A DNA stretch of 64,000 bases. It comes from Pararhizobium sp. IMCC21322. GTDB taxonomy: Bacteria; Pseudomonadota; Alphaproteobacteria; Rhizobiales; GCA-2746425. The stretch spans positions 2,580,412-2,644,411 of the forward strand of contig NZ_CP132335.1 of the NCBI RefSeq assembly GCF_030758295.1. Direction: 5' to 3'. The notes under the pieces were generated by a model, which did not search any database, was not told the origin of the DNA, and worked only from the letters and a program-made list of their open reading frames with translations. A program made the translations under genes and the position numbers. This document shows, in pieces, positions 45,211 through 54,947 of this stretch; within the stretch, counting starts at the first letter, position 1; each line of letters begins with the position of its first letter.

Positions 45211-45245
45211 GGGCTGCGAGATCTGAAGGTTTCGCAGCCCATTTT
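45211..45245 (+). terminator. Attenuating hairpin after the binding-protein gene
   Basis: gggctgcga (45211-45219) and tcgcagccc (45232-45240) form a perfect 9-bp stem with a 12-base loop, followed by ATTTTCC. It lies between the binding-protein and permease genes and probably limits read-through to the latter. Confidence 0.6.
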
Positions 45246-45270
45246 CCATAACTGCTTTCGGTACCTTAAA

Positions 45271-46074
45271 TTGTTTGTATTTCTTTGCTTCTTGCCATTG
45301 CTGATTTTCAGTCTTGCGTTTTTGGCGCTGCCTCTGGTCCGGTTGTTTTCTGCCTCCATCGAGGGGGAGCAGGGCTGGTTGATCTATGCCGAAATTGTTT
45401 CAAATCCCCGCTACATGCAAAGCCTGCTTGATACAGTCCTGGTGTCGCTCGCGGTTACCATTGCAGCCGTCTTGATTGCGACAACTGCGGCTTTGTTTCT
45501 GACCCATAATCGCTTCCCGGGCAGAAGCGTGCTGATTGCAAGCCTGACTTTTCCGCTGGCCTTTCCGGGTGTCGTCATCGGCTTCTTGATCATTCTGCTG
45601 GGCGGGCGGCAAGGGCTGGTCAACACCATCAGCTCAAACATTTTCGATACGCGAATTGTGTTTGCCTACTCCATGATTGGCCTGTTCTTTGGCTATCTTT
45701 ATTTCTCGATTCCCCGTGTGTTGTTGACGGTTATGGCCACCGCAGAAAAACTTGATCCGGCGCTGGTGGAAGCCGCCCGGTCTCTTGGGGCGGCCCCGTT
45801 ACAGGTCCTGCGCGACGTTACGCTGCCAGGCCTTGCGCCAGCACTGATTGCGTCTGGCGCAATTGCCTTTGCAACCGCCATGGGTGCGTTCGGGACTGCC
45901 TTCACGCTTGCCACAAACATCGATGTACTTCCGATGGTCATCTACACCGAATTCACTCTGTCCGCGAACATCGCCATGGCATCTGCGCTCTCGGTCCTTC
46001 TGGGTCTCGTGACCTGGGTATTGCTCATGTTTGCCCGGTCACTCACCGGCACCAGTGTCGCGGCGTCGGGGTAG
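45271..46074 (+). CDS. ABC transporter permease, PotB-like
   Basis: 267 residues from a TTG start. Six membrane helices and the EAA loop EAARSLGAAPLQVLRDVTLPG. It forms the importer channel with the next gene. There is no good ribosome site upstream, and translation may be weak. Stop is 3 bases before the next start. Confidence 0.86.
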   Translation: MFVFLCFLPLLIFSLAFLALPLVRLFSASIEGEQGWLIYAEIVSNPRYMQSLLDTVLVSLAVTIAAVLIATTAALFLTHNRFPGRSVLIASLTFPLAFPGVVIGFLIILLGGRQGLVNTISSNIFDTRIVFAYSMIGLFFGYLYFSIPRVLLTVMATAEKLDPALVEAARSLGAAPLQVLRDVTLPGLAPALIASGAIAFATAMGAFGTAFTLATNIDVLPMVIYTEFTLSANIAMASALSVLLGLVTWVLLMFARSLTGTSVAASG

Positions 46075-46077
46075 ATT

Positions 46078-46878
46078 ATGTCACGTAGAACAGCCTTCAT
46101 GATCCAGTTTGCCGTCACGCTTCTTGCCTGCGCATTCCTGCTTGTCCCTGCCATCCTGTCCATTCTGGCCGGAATCACGGTCAATTATTTCCAGGGCATC
46201 GTTGCCAGTGGCGTGACCCTGAAGTGGGTTGGTCAGGTCTGGGAGCTTTATTCGGACACCATTTGGCGCTCCATGGGCATCGCGTTTGGCTGCCTCATCA
46301 TCACGGTAATCATCGGTATTCCGGCAGCCTATGGTTTGAACCGGTTTCCCGGACGGCTGTCCCGGATTGTGGAAGAATTTGTGTCCTTGCCATTGTCAAT
46401 TCCCGGCTTGGCTCTGGCGCTGGCCTTGCTGCAACTCTATGGCACCATAAAGGGATTTCGGCTGTCTTTCTGGTTCATTCTGACCGGGCACGTTCTCTAT
46501 ACATTGCCGTTCATGATCCGCTCCGTCCTTGCTGTTTTTTCCACGATTGATTTGCAGTCGCTGGAGGAGGGGGCTGCCTCACTGGGCGCTTCATCCTGGC
46601 AACGATTTAAAGACATCGCTCTGCCAAATGCCTGGCCCGGAATCCTCGCTGGCGCATTGACGGTGGTAACGCTGTCGATTGGCGAGTTCAATCTGACATG
46701 GATGCTCCATACGCCATTGACCAAGACGTTGCCGGTGGGGCTTGCTGACAGCTACGCCTCAATGCGGCTTGAAATCGCATCGGCTTACACCCTGGTGTTT
46801 TTTGTCATGATCGTCCCGCTTCTCGCCGCCATGCTTTGGGCATCAAACAGAGCGCAATCCATTGGAAAAACCTCATGA
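46078..46878 (+). CDS. ABC transporter permease, PotC-like
   Basis: 266 residues, six membrane helices, EAA loop EEGAASLGASSWQRFKDIALPN. It pairs with the preceding permease. Overlaps the ATPase gene by 4 bases (ATGA). Confidence 0.87.
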   Translation: MSRRTAFMIQFAVTLLACAFLLVPAILSILAGITVNYFQGIVASGVTLKWVGQVWELYSDTIWRSMGIAFGCLIITVIIGIPAAYGLNRFPGRLSRIVEEFVSLPLSIPGLALALALLQLYGTIKGFRLSFWFILTGHVLYTLPFMIRSVLAVFSTIDLQSLEEGAASLGASSWQRFKDIALPNAWPGILAGALTVVTLSIGEFNLTWMLHTPLTKTLPVGLADSYASMRLEIASAYTLVFFVMIVPLLAAMLWASNRAQSIGKTS

Positions 46879-47906
46879 GTGGAACCGAATTACAGCTTTT
46901 GGGATGCGCCAAAACCTTTGCAGGAAACACAAAAGCCCTTCTGCCAACGGATCTGGTGGTGAAACCGGGAGAAATCCTTGGCCTGCTCGGCCCATCCGGC
47001 TGCGGCAAGACAACCATGCTGCGCATTATGGCGGGGTTGGAAACACCGGACAGCGGCGGAAAAATCCTGTTTGACGACGAAGATGTCACAAAGGTTCCCA
47101 TCGAGCACCGTTCGATTGGCATGGTGTTTCAATCCTACGCCCTGTTCCCAAATATGAGTGTACGGCAAAACGTTGGCTATGGCCTGAAGGTGCGCGGCAT
47201 CAGCGGCAGCGAACGTGATGACCGTGTGAATGAAGTCATGTCTTTTTGCCGACTTGACGGGTTGGCGGACCGTGCCATCAATCAACTTTCAGGTGGCCAG
47301 CGTCAAAGGGTTGCACTGGCCCGCGCCGTTGCGCCAAGGCCCCGTGTTCTTTTGCTGGATGAGCCATTATCGGCCCTTGATGCCGCCCTTCGGGATACTT
47401 TGAGGGACGAATTGGCCGTTATTCTCCGTGGCCTGTCGATGACAGCGGTGTTTGTGACCCATGATCAGTCCGAAGCCATGGCCATCGCAGATACGATTGC
47501 GGTTATGAGGGCAGGGCGAATTGAACAAAGAGCTGAACCGGAAGTTCTTTATCGGGACCCGCAAACGGACTTCGTCGCAAGTTTTGTCGGTGGCGCAAAC
47601 CGGCTGTCAGGTCGCTTTGAAAACGGCCAATTGCATCTGGAAGGCGGCACGTTGAAAACGGGCATTGAGGGCCGAGAACCAGACCACATTTTCATTCGTC
47701 AGGAAGATATTCGCGTCATAAATCCTGATGATGCACCATTGAGGGGAACTGTCATCGGGCGGGTTTACCTTGGTACACATACCAAACTCACAATCTCGGG
47801 TGTGTGTGAAGCGCCCCTGATGGTGAGTTTGCAAGGCGTAAATGCTCCAAAAATTGGAGATCTGGTTGGTCTTGATATCCCTGCCAGTTCGCTGATTCAC
47901 TTTTGA
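46875..47906 (+). CDS. ABC transporter ATP-binding protein, PotA/UgpC-like
   Basis: 343 residues from ATG 46875. Walker A GPSGCGKTT (about 39-47), signature [14 protein letters not shown], Walker B VLLLDEPLSALD, switch His in FVTHD, and a C-terminal TOBE-like regulatory domain from about 245 (FVGGANRLSG, IFIRQEDIRV). Drives the permease pair. PotA, UgpC and FbpC all share this build. Confidence 0.88.
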   Translation: MSGTELQLLGCAKTFAGNTKALLPTDLVVKPGEILGLLGPSGCGKTTMLRIMAGLETPDSGGKILFDDEDVTKVPIEHRSIGMVFQSYALFPNMSVRQNVGYGLKVRGISGSERDDRVNEVMSFCRLDGLADRAINQLSGGQRQRVALARAVAPRPRVLLLDEPLSALDAALRDTLRDELAVILRGLSMTAVFVTHDQSEAMAIADTIAVMRAGRIEQRAEPEVLYRDPQTDFVASFVGGANRLSGRFENGQLHLEGGTLKTGIEGREPDHIFIRQEDIRVINPDDAPLRGTVIGRVYLGTHTKLTISGVCEAPLMVSLQGVNAPKIGDLVGLDIPASSLIHF

Positions 47907-47914
47907 GGACCTGT

Positions 47915-48727
47915 ATGACCCGCATCATTCAATTGTCTGATATTCACATGGTCGAGCAGAGGATGCTGGCCTATAACGTTGTGGATACAGCGGAATATCT
48001 GGCTCACGCAGTCTCATACATCGTGGATTTACTGCCCAAAATCGGGCCAGTCGATGGCATCGTAATAACCGGTGATCTGACAGATCATGGCCGACAGGCG
48101 CAATATGACCGCCTCAAGGAATTATTGTCGCCACTCAGACTTCCACTATGCGTTTTGCCTGGCAATCATGATGATCGGGATGTCATGCGCGCCGCATTTT
48201 CCGAACAACCCTGGCAACCCAAAAACGGTGGATTGAACAGCCATATTCAACTGGGCAATGTCCACGTTCTTGCGCTTGATTGCCTGGTTTCTGGCAAAGC
48301 ACATGGTTTTCTGACAGCAGAAACACTGGCTTGGCTGGAGAATGAACTGGCGCTGCTAACCGACGAGCCGGTGATTTTTGCCCTGCATCATCCTCCCTTT
48401 GAGACCGGGATTGGGCATATGGACGCACAACCGCTTCATAATGCCGAAACACTTTTGAAATTGGTCTCAGGTCACATGGGCCCGAAGATTACAATCTGCG
48501 GCCATATCCACCGCTACATGACCAGCCATCAACCCTGTGGCCCAATCATGATCGGCCCATCAGTCGCCCATGCCGTTTGCCCGGATCTGACAGAAGGCGG
48601 GGCATCACAATTCTCTTTGGAACCCGGCGGGTTTCTGCTTCATTCCTATGACAGTGCAACCAGGGTTTTCTTATCACACTACCTGCCGGTTGGGCCTCAT
48701 TCCGGGCCATTCCCGTTCAAACCCTAG
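47915..48727 (+). CDS. Calcineurin-like phosphodiesterase, GpdQ/CpdA type
   Basis: 270 residues from ATG 47915 with GAGGA 5 bases upstream. Metal-binding motifs in order: DIHMVE, GDLTDHG, GNHDDR, ALHHPPF and CGHIHRYMT, matching class III phosphodiesterases. No signal peptide, so it is cytosolic. Family members cleave cyclic AMP (CpdA) or glycerophosphodiesters (GpdQ). As the last gene of an ABC importer operon it most likely hydrolyses the imported phosphodiester, which favours the GpdQ role. Confidence 0.85.
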   Translation: MTRIIQLSDIHMVEQRMLAYNVVDTAEYLAHAVSYIVDLLPKIGPVDGIVITGDLTDHGRQAQYDRLKELLSPLRLPLCVLPGNHDDRDVMRAAFSEQPWQPKNGGLNSHIQLGNVHVLALDCLVSGKAHGFLTAETLAWLENELALLTDEPVIFALHHPPFETGIGHMDAQPLHNAETLLKLVSGHMGPKITICGHIHRYMTSHQPCGPIMIGPSVAHAVCPDLTEGGASQFSLEPGGFLLHSYDSATRVFLSHYLPVGPHSGPFPFKP

Positions 48728-48803
48728 CGCTCTTATTTCGCCAATTATCTATAGAAACTCCCTGTCGGAAAACAGGAGGAGGCTGTTGGGCCTTTGCGTT
48801 GAA

Positions 48804-48834
48804 ATTTGACAAAAGTCACGTGCTGTTGTCAAAT
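48804..48834. promoter_or_regulatory. Operator-like inverted repeat upstream of the SorC-family gene
   Basis: atttgacaa (48804-48812) and ttgtcaaat (48826-48834) are perfect inverted arms 22 bases apart, two helical turns. TGACAAAAGTCA (48807-48818) overlaps the left arm, and its reverse complement appears upstream of mtnK and the ABC genes at 52290-52301. It may be the binding site of the SorC-family regulator. Confidence 0.6.
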
Positions 48835-48857
48835 GTTATCGCGATAAGGGGACCTGC

Positions 48858-49832
48858 ATGCCGATACAATCTTTGCGCCGCTCGGCAAGCCAGATTGGCG
48901 GGCATGATATCGTCATCGAAGCTGCTTGGTTGTACTATCAGGACGGACTGAACCAGAACGAAATCGCTGCACGGTTCAAGGTCTCAAGGGCGACCGTCGT
49001 GAATTATCTGCAAGAAGCCCGCGAACGCGGCTATGTGCAGATCACGCTTTCCCCGGAAGCATTCAAGGGCCATGAGGCCGCACTGCAATTACGCGAAAAA
49101 TACAGCCTTCGTGAAGCCTATGTCGTTCCGGACGGCAATGGAGAACAGCGCGTGACAGAAATTCGCGTGGCCCGTGGTGCTGCACAATGGCTGCCGCGCC
49201 TGGTTTCACCCGGTGACAGGCTTGGCGTTGCCTGGGGCAAAACCATCTACGATGTGGCAGAGTTCCTTGAGACAATTGCAGTGGATGATCTGACGGTTTT
49301 GCAACTGGTTGGTTCGATGGCGACACCTTACGGCTTTTCAGCAGATGTCTGTTCGTCTTATGTGGCGCGCAAATTCTCGGCACGATGCGTCAATCTGCAT
49401 GTGCCGGCCATGCTTTCAAGCCCGGAAGTTGCCAGAGCATTGCGTGCTGAAAATCTGATTGCCAGCCAGCTTGACGAGATAAGCCATTTTAACAAAACTC
49501 TTTTTGCAGTGGGCTCATGCACGCCGGACAGTCACGTGGTCTCATCGGGTGTCGCAACGATTGAAGAGTTGAACTGGTATATCGATCATGGTGCCGTTGG
49601 TGTGCTGTGCGGACGCTTCATCAATGAACAGGGCGATGGCATTGAAGGACCGCTGGACGAACGCATGATGGGCATTGCCCTTAATCGGATGCGTAATCCG
49701 GAGACAGGAATCCTGGTATCTGTCGGCAGTGACCGCGTGCCGGCCGCAATTGCAGCGTTGCGCGGCGGCTACGCCACCCACATTGTGACCAATCAATCCA
49801 GCGCCGAAGCAATTTTATCGTTAGGCGGCTGA
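48858..49832 (+). CDS. SorC/DeoR-type sugar-binding transcriptional regulator
   Basis: 324 residues. N-terminal HTH (about 18-62: [39 protein letters not shown]) and a C-terminal sugar-phosphate-binding domain ([48 protein letters not shown]). Such proteins sense phosphorylated sugars. It is convergent with mtnA, the two stops overlapping by 12 bases, and a MtnK or MtnA product is a plausible ligand. Confidence 0.88.
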   Translation: MPIQSLRRSASQIGGHDIVIEAAWLYYQDGLNQNEIAARFKVSRATVVNYLQEARERGYVQITLSPEAFKGHEAALQLREKYSLREAYVVPDGNGEQRVTEIRVARGAAQWLPRLVSPGDRLGVAWGKTIYDVAEFLETIAVDDLTVLQLVGSMATPYGFSADVCSSYVARKFSARCVNLHVPAMLSSPEVARALRAENLIASQLDEISHFNKTLFAVGSCTPDSHVVSSGVATIEELNWYIDHGAVGVLCGRFINEQGDGIEGPLDERMMGIALNRMRNPETGILVSVGSDRVPAAIAALRGGYATHIVTNQSSAEAILSLGG

Positions 49833-50924
49833 TCGCCGTTCTGGAAACAACGCCAGCAGCCCTTCGGCACTGGCTTCGGCCACGCCGCGTTCGGTAATCA
49901 ACCCGGTCACCATTCGGGCAGGGGTTACATCAAATGCCGGATTGCCTCCGGGTGTCCCATCTGGCGAGATTTGAGCAAAACCGGTGCTGCCATCTTCAAG
50001 GCGGCCATAGATATGGGTTACTTCGCGCCCATCACGTTCTTCAATCGGAATTTCCTTGACGCCGTCATGCACGGTCCAATCAACCGTTGACGAGGGCAGA
50101 GCGACATAAAACGGAACGTTGTTGTCCGCCGCTGCAAGTGCTTTCAGATAGGTGCCGATTTTATTGCAGACATCGCCTTGCGCTGTCGTGCGGTCAGTTC
50201 CCACAATCACCATATCGACCTGGCCGTGTTGCATGAGATGACCACCGGCATTGTCTACAATCAGATGGTGTGGAATTGAATTGCCCACCATTTCCCATGC
50301 GGTCAATTGGGCACCCTGATTACGTGGACGCGTCTCATCAACCCAGACATGGATTGGAATGCCGGCCTCCATGGCGTGATACATGGGAGAGGTTGCTGTG
50401 CCCCAATCCACGGTTGCCAGCCAGCCTGCATTGCAATGGGTCAGTATGTTGACGGCTTCTCCAGGTTTCTTGGTTGTCGCAATTTTCTTTATGATTTCAA
50501 GTCCGTGGACGCCAATTAACCGATTTGTTTCCACATCATCATCGGCAATTTGTGCCGCTTTTGCTATCGCCGCCGCTTTGCGTTGATCTGCTGGCAAGGC
50601 GGTTAATGTGGCCCGCAATTCATCCAGCGCCCAGCGCAGATTAATGGCTGTCGGTCTGGTGGCATGAAGCACATCATAGGCTTCATTCAAGGCCTTATCG
50701 GATGGGTCCCGCGCCATTTGCAGCGCAACACCATAGGCAGCCGTCGCGCCGATGAGCGGCGCGCCTCGGACCCACATGTCACGAATGGCGGTTGCGAATT
50801 CGTCTAATGTCTCAAGTGTGACAACGCGAAATTCATGCGGCAACCAGCGCTGGTCAATGATGCGGATTTCACCTGTCGCAGTGTCCTGCCATATTGAGCG
50901 GTAATGGGTATCGCCAACTTTCAT
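49821..50924 (-). CDS. mtnA: S-methyl-5-thioribose-1-phosphate isomerase
   Basis: 367 residues, full length for MtnA. Conserved features: [21 protein letters not shown], the catalytic Cys in [16 protein letters not shown] and the catalytic Asp in [22 protein letters not shown]. It converts 5-methylthioribose 1-phosphate to 5-methylthioribulose 1-phosphate. Overlaps mtnK by 4 bases. It may also accept 5-deoxyribose 1-phosphate, as known for the family. Confidence 0.94.
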   Translation of the reverse strand: MKVGDTHYRSIWQDTATGEIRIIDQRWLPHEFRVVTLETLDEFATAIRDMWVRGAPLIGATAAYGVALQMARDPSDKALNEAYDVLHATRPTAINLRWALDELRATLTALPADQRKAAAIAKAAQIADDDVETNRLIGVHGLEIIKKIATTKKPGEAVNILTHCNAGWLATVDWGTATSPMYHAMEAGIPIHVWVDETRPRNQGAQLTAWEMVGNSIPHHLIVDNAGGHLMQHGQVDMVIVGTDRTTAQGDVCNKIGTYLKALAAADNNVPFYVALPSSTVDWTVHDGVKEIPIEERDGREVTHIYGRLEDGSTGFAQISPDGTPGGNPAFDVTPARMVTGLITERGVAEASAEGLLALFPERRSAA

Positions 50925-52189
50925 GATGTGCCGGTTCCTGTTTGTGATTGTCTTGCCATTGCAATGACCCGATCGATGCCATGCAGCCGTTTGCGGTTCA
51001 TGACCAACGCCTGACCGAATTTCAGAGATCGCGTTTCAAGCGGCGCGCGTATGTCTTCGTCTTCAATTGTTTCAAATTCAGCTATGTGAGCAAGGCCAAG
51101 TATGCGGCGGTGCATCTCAATGCCGGCAAATCCCAGAAGGTCTTCAAAAATCTCGCCCAGAAGCTGCTCAAGTGCCAATTCGCTGGCCATCAGGTGGCCC
51201 TGATCCTCGTACAAACTACGCGGATAAAGAATGCCGGTGCGTTCGGTACGCCACAGTTTTGAGAACTCATCACAAAACGCTGTCCACGTTTCGTCAATCG
51301 TCTCCAACACCCATTCCTGATAGGCGGCACAAGCAGTATCGTCGGCAATGTGAGCGCTTATTGCGTGATAGGCCATCAGATAATTGCCGATCAGCATGCC
51401 GATGTCGAAGCCCATTGGCCCGTAAAACGCAAATTCCGGATCAATGACCCGGGATTCATCATCTGTAACCATGATGGAGCCGGCATGCAGATCACCGTGG
51501 CACAGCGTCTCCGCCTTTGCCGAAAATGCGCGTTTCATGTGCTGAACTTCTACTTTCAGCATTTGGTCATTTCGCAATTCAGCCACGATGCCATCAAGCT
51601 GAGGCGTGGTGTAGCGGTTCATCTCGGCGTCGAAATAGGGATCGGTGAACACCAGATTTTCAGTGATGTCGCAGAGCTCTACATTGTCGCTGAACAAGGC
51701 CAGATCAGCTTTCTTCTTGGCGGTCTCCATAGACAGATCAGAGCCACGGAAAGCATTGCGGGCACAAAACCGCCCAATGGTTTCTCCAAGGCCTGCAACT
51801 TTTCGGCCAGCAATCATTTGCTGGCGCAATATGATGTGCGGCTGCAGACGCTCCATTATGATCAGTGCCTGGGTCTCGTCAAAATGCAGGATCTCCGGCA
51901 CGCTGCCAGGATCACGCTCCGCCTGACGGATCAGCGCATGATATTCGAAGTAAGCACGTTTGAGTGGAAGCGGCCAGGAATCGCCAACGAGGCGCACATA
52001 GGGCAGGGCCTGTTTCACAATGACGGAACCTGCAGTGCCTTCGACGATAAATACCAAATTCAGATTGCCATCGCCAACTTCGCGCACCTGCCAGTCGGTG
52101 CTGCTACCGCCGAGCGAATTTGTCATCGCATCCAGAGTGCCCAGACGGGCTGGAAGTGTTTCTGGCGTCAACGCCTTATAATCGCTCAA
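50921..52189 (-). CDS. mtnK: 5-methylthioribose kinase
   Basis: 422 residues from a TTG start at 52189, chosen because GGGGAGGA lies 6 bases upstream and the next residues ([12 protein letters not shown]) match the family start; upstream sequence is non-coding in character. Protein-kinase-like fold: [13 protein letters not shown] (nucleotide loop), [10 protein letters not shown] (Lys), [12 protein letters not shown] (catalytic Asp) and [17 protein letters not shown] (metal Asp). It phosphorylates methylthioribose at C1 using ATP. Coupled to mtnA; divergent from the ABC importer. Confidence 0.92.
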   Translation of the reverse strand: MSDYKALTPETLPARLGTLDAMTNSLGGSSTDWQVREVGDGNLNLVFIVEGTAGSVIVKQALPYVRLVGDSWPLPLKRAYFEYHALIRQAERDPGSVPEILHFDETQALIIMERLQPHIILRQQMIAGRKVAGLGETIGRFCARNAFRGSDLSMETAKKKADLALFSDNVELCDITENLVFTDPYFDAEMNRYTTPQLDGIVAELRNDQMLKVEVQHMKRAFSAKAETLCHGDLHAGSIMVTDDESRVIDPEFAFYGPMGFDIGMLIGNYLMAYHAISAHIADDTACAAYQEWVLETIDETWTAFCDEFSKLWRTERTGILYPRSLYEDQGHLMASELALEQLLGEIFEDLLGFAGIEMHRRILGLAHIAEFETIEDEDIRAPLETRSLKFGQALVMNRKRLHGIDRVIAMARQSQTGTGTS

Positions 52190-52274
52190 TTCGTCCTCCC
52201 CGAACAGAAAATATGGTCGACAACCAGCTACACGAGATGCGCAAGTGAGTACATGGTAGGTGGCGTAAAAAGCA

Positions 52275-52320
52275 TTTGTCAATACCTCTTGACTTTTGTC
52301 AGGTTGGCTGTTGAGGTATT
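52275..52320. promoter_or_regulatory. Shared control region of mtnKA and the ABC importer
   Basis: The 145-base gap holds tttgtca twice (52275-52281, 52295-52301), gtcaa/ttgac as inverted arms (52278-52282, 52289-52293) and aatacctc/gaggtatt (52281-52288, 52313-52320). TTGACT at 52289 also fits a -35 box. TGACTTTTGTCA here is the reverse complement of the motif upstream of the SorC-type gene. Confidence 0.5.
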
Positions 52321-52334
52321 TTAGGGAGGAACGA

Positions 52335-53855
52335 ATGACAGACTGTCTATGCCAGATTTCCGGTCTGCAAAAAGCATTTGGTGATAACCTTGTTTTGCGG
52401 GGGCTTAGCCTGGATTTGCCTGCGGGAAGCGTGACAGCTTTGATGGGGGCCAATGGTGCTGGCAAGTCGACACTGGTCAAAATCCTGTCCGGTGTACATG
52501 CAAGCGATGCAGGCAATGTGAGTCTTGCAGGTCAGAACTTTGTTCCGTCCAGCCCTTCAGATGCGATACGAAAAGGCGTTGTGACCGTCCATCAGGCCAT
52601 TAATGATGGTGTCATTCCGGATCTGGATGTCGCATCGAACCTCATGATTGACAGACTTGCGGAACCCAATTTCGGTTTTTTCCTGAAACGAAAACAGCTT
52701 TTCAAAGATGCGCAGGAAATAGCGGATCGCATGGGCATCGATGTTGATGTGCGTCAGCCTGTTGCGCAGTTGGGCGTGGCTGACAGACAGTTGATCGCCA
52801 TTGCACGCGCCATGTCACACCAGCCGTCACTTCTGATATTGGATGAGCCGACGTCCTCACTGTCCGCGGTTGAGGCAGAGCGTCTGTTTGAACTCATCGA
52901 AACCTTCAAAGAGCGGGGTGTTGCCGTTCTCTATATTTCGCACCGCATGTCGGACATAAGACGCATTGCAGATCGCATTGTCTCCATGCGTGATGGTGAA
53001 ATTTCTGGCCTCTTTGAAGATACACCACTGGACTATGAGGGCGCAGTCAACGCCATGCTTGGTCATCACATGACCGATGTGAATATTGAAATTCCGCCGC
53101 AAGGTGACGCCATTGCCGAATTGACGCAAATGCGGTTGAAGCCGGATAGCAAGCCGTTTGATCTGACACTGCATGACAATGAGATTGTTGCCATCACAGG
53201 TCTTTTGGGCAGCGGCAAAACTGATCTTGCGCAGGCGCTGTTTGGGCTCAGGGCACCCAGCTCCGGTTCCATAAAACTGGATGGCAGGGCCTACGCTCCC
53301 ACCAGCCCCGGAAATGCAATCGCGAGCGGCGTGTTCATGTCAACAAAAGACCGGGCGACAAATGCCGTCGTCGCCGACTTCAACATCACGCGAAACATTT
53401 CAGTTCCCTTTCTGCAGCAATTTTCCAGCTTTTCTTTCCTGTCGCGCAATGCGGAACGGGATACAGCGCGTGACATGATTGAAGCGCTCTCAATTGTCTG
53501 CCAGTCAGAAACGGACGGTATCAACACTCTGTCTGGTGGCAATCAGCAAAAGGTCATGTTGGCGCGCTGGCTCATCGATAAATGTCGCCTGCTATTGCTG
53601 GATGAACCGTTTCAGGGCGTCGACATCCGTTCCCGGCACGATATTGGCGAGAAGGTGCGGCAAACCGCAAAAGGGCGGGCGACACTTGTCTTTGTGTCCG
53701 AACTCGACGAAGCGCTGGAAATTGCTGACCGCATCATTGTCATGCATGAACACTCAATCATCGCCGAGTTTGTAAATCGTGATGTCGATCTCAATGAAAT
53801 ACTGACCGCTGTTACGGGAACAGCGCAAAAGCAGCCGGAGCATGAAGCAGCATGA
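52335..53855 (+). CDS. ABC sugar transporter ATP-binding protein, probable methylthioribose importer
   Basis: 506 residues from ATG 52335 with GGGAGGAACG upstream. Two ATPase halves: Walker A GANGAGKST (about 38-46), LLILDEPTSSLS; second half GLLGSGKTD, LSGGNQQKVMLARWL and LLLLDEPFQGVD. RbsA/MglA family. Divergent from mtnK across a shared promoter region, so methylthioribose or a related nucleoside-derived pentose is the likely cargo (inference). The second Walker A retains a Lys, unusual for this family. Confidence 0.87.
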   Translation: MTDCLCQISGLQKAFGDNLVLRGLSLDLPAGSVTALMGANGAGKSTLVKILSGVHASDAGNVSLAGQNFVPSSPSDAIRKGVVTVHQAINDGVIPDLDVASNLMIDRLAEPNFGFFLKRKQLFKDAQEIADRMGIDVDVRQPVAQLGVADRQLIAIARAMSHQPSLLILDEPTSSLSAVEAERLFELIETFKERGVAVLYISHRMSDIRRIADRIVSMRDGEISGLFEDTPLDYEGAVNAMLGHHMTDVNIEIPPQGDAIAELTQMRLKPDSKPFDLTLHDNEIVAITGLLGSGKTDLAQALFGLRAPSSGSIKLDGRAYAPTSPGNAIASGVFMSTKDRATNAVVADFNITRNISVPFLQQFSSFSFLSRNAERDTARDMIEALSIVCQSETDGINTLSGGNQQKVMLARWLIDKCRLLLLDEPFQGVDIRSRHDIGEKVRQTAKGRATLVFVSELDEALEIADRIIVMHEHSIIAEFVNRDVDLNEILTAVTGTAQKQPEHEAA

Positions 53856-54919
53856 GCACTGATGTGCAGGACAGCGGGATCACCGCTCAGCCAAAGGCAT
53901 CTGCCAAAAAAGGGCAATCGAGCGCGCTTGATCTGGCAATCCGGTATGGATTTCTGGCACTGCTGGTCGGGCTGGCCATATTCTTTTCCATTTTCGCCAG
54001 CGGGTTTGCCGGACCACGTTCAGCCGTGTTCATTTTCCAGTCCGTTGCCATGACCGGCATATTGGCGCTTGGAGTGACCTGCACTTTGGTTGTTGGCGGC
54101 TTTGATCTGTCCATCGGCTCGGTTGCAACATCTGCAATGATGCTGGCGGCCTATGTGATGGTGGTGCTGGAGCAACCCGCAGCCGTTGCGATTGTTGCAT
54201 GCCTTTTCTTGGGTGCCTTTATCGGGCTGGTGAACGGTATTCTGATTGTCCGGTTCAAAGTCCCGGATTTATTGGCAACTCTGGGTATGATGTTCCTGCT
54301 GGTAGGGCTGCAGCGCATTCCCACCGCCGGACGATCAATCTCAACCGGAATGGTTTTGCCGGATGGCGAGACAGCCAACGGCACATTCGATCCGCTGTTT
54401 CTTGCCATGGGCCGTCACCGCTTTGATTTCTTTCTTGAAAAACTGCTCCCGATCCCCGTGGTCTTCCTTATTGTCATTGCCATATTGATCTGGATTTTTC
54501 TGGAAACAACGCGGCACGGCCGCCTGATGTATGCCATCGGCTCTAATGAGCGCGCAGCCGCCCTGACGGGCACAAATGTCAAACGCTACAAGATCACTGC
54601 CTATATGATTTCCGGTGTGCTGGCCTCAATCGCTGGCATGTTGCTCGCGGCCCGCTTGGGGCGCGGTGATATCGCATCGGGCACCAATCTGCTGCTGGAT
54701 GCCGTTGCAGCATCCCTGATCGGTTTCGCAGTACTGGGGGCGGCGAAACCCAATGCCTTTGGCACCGCAATGGGCGCGCTGTTTGTCGGCATCCTTTTGC
54801 AGGGTCTGACCATGATGAACGCGCCTTACTACACGCAGGATTTCATCAAGGGTGCGGTTCTTGTCATCGCACTTGTATTCACTTTTTCATTATCGGCCCG
54901 CAAAGCGGCCGGTCATTGA
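53852..54919 (+). CDS. ABC sugar transporter permease
   Basis: 355 residues, about nine membrane helices, RbsC/BPD_transp_2 family with GGFDLSIGSVATSAMM and FALIGF-like SLIGFAVLGAAKPN near the end. Overlaps the ATPase gene by 4 bases. A short polar N-terminus (1-30) precedes the first helix. Confidence 0.87.
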   Translation: MSTDVQDSGITAQPKASAKKGQSSALDLAIRYGFLALLVGLAIFFSIFASGFAGPRSAVFIFQSVAMTGILALGVTCTLVVGGFDLSIGSVATSAMMLAAYVMVVLEQPAAVAIVACLFLGAFIGLVNGILIVRFKVPDLLATLGMMFLLVGLQRIPTAGRSISTGMVLPDGETANGTFDPLFLAMGRHRFDFFLEKLLPIPVVFLIVIAILIWIFLETTRHGRLMYAIGSNERAAALTGTNVKRYKITAYMISGVLASIAGMLLAARLGRGDIASGTNLLLDAVAASLIGFAVLGAAKPNAFGTAMGALFVGILLQGLTMMNAPYYTQDFIKGAVLVIALVFTFSLSARKAAGH

Positions 54920-54947
54920 CGACCAACTCAACAGGGAGAGAAACCAA

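Noticed and set aside
51350-52324. 324-codon open frame on the plus strand opposite mtnK
   Set aside because: It is an antisense shadow of mtnK; the translation is rich in Cys, His and Gln and not protein-like.
52190-52516. 109-residue N-terminal extension of MtnK
   Set aside because: It overlaps the divergent ABC gene and its promoter; TTG 52189 has a strong ribosome site and fits the family length.
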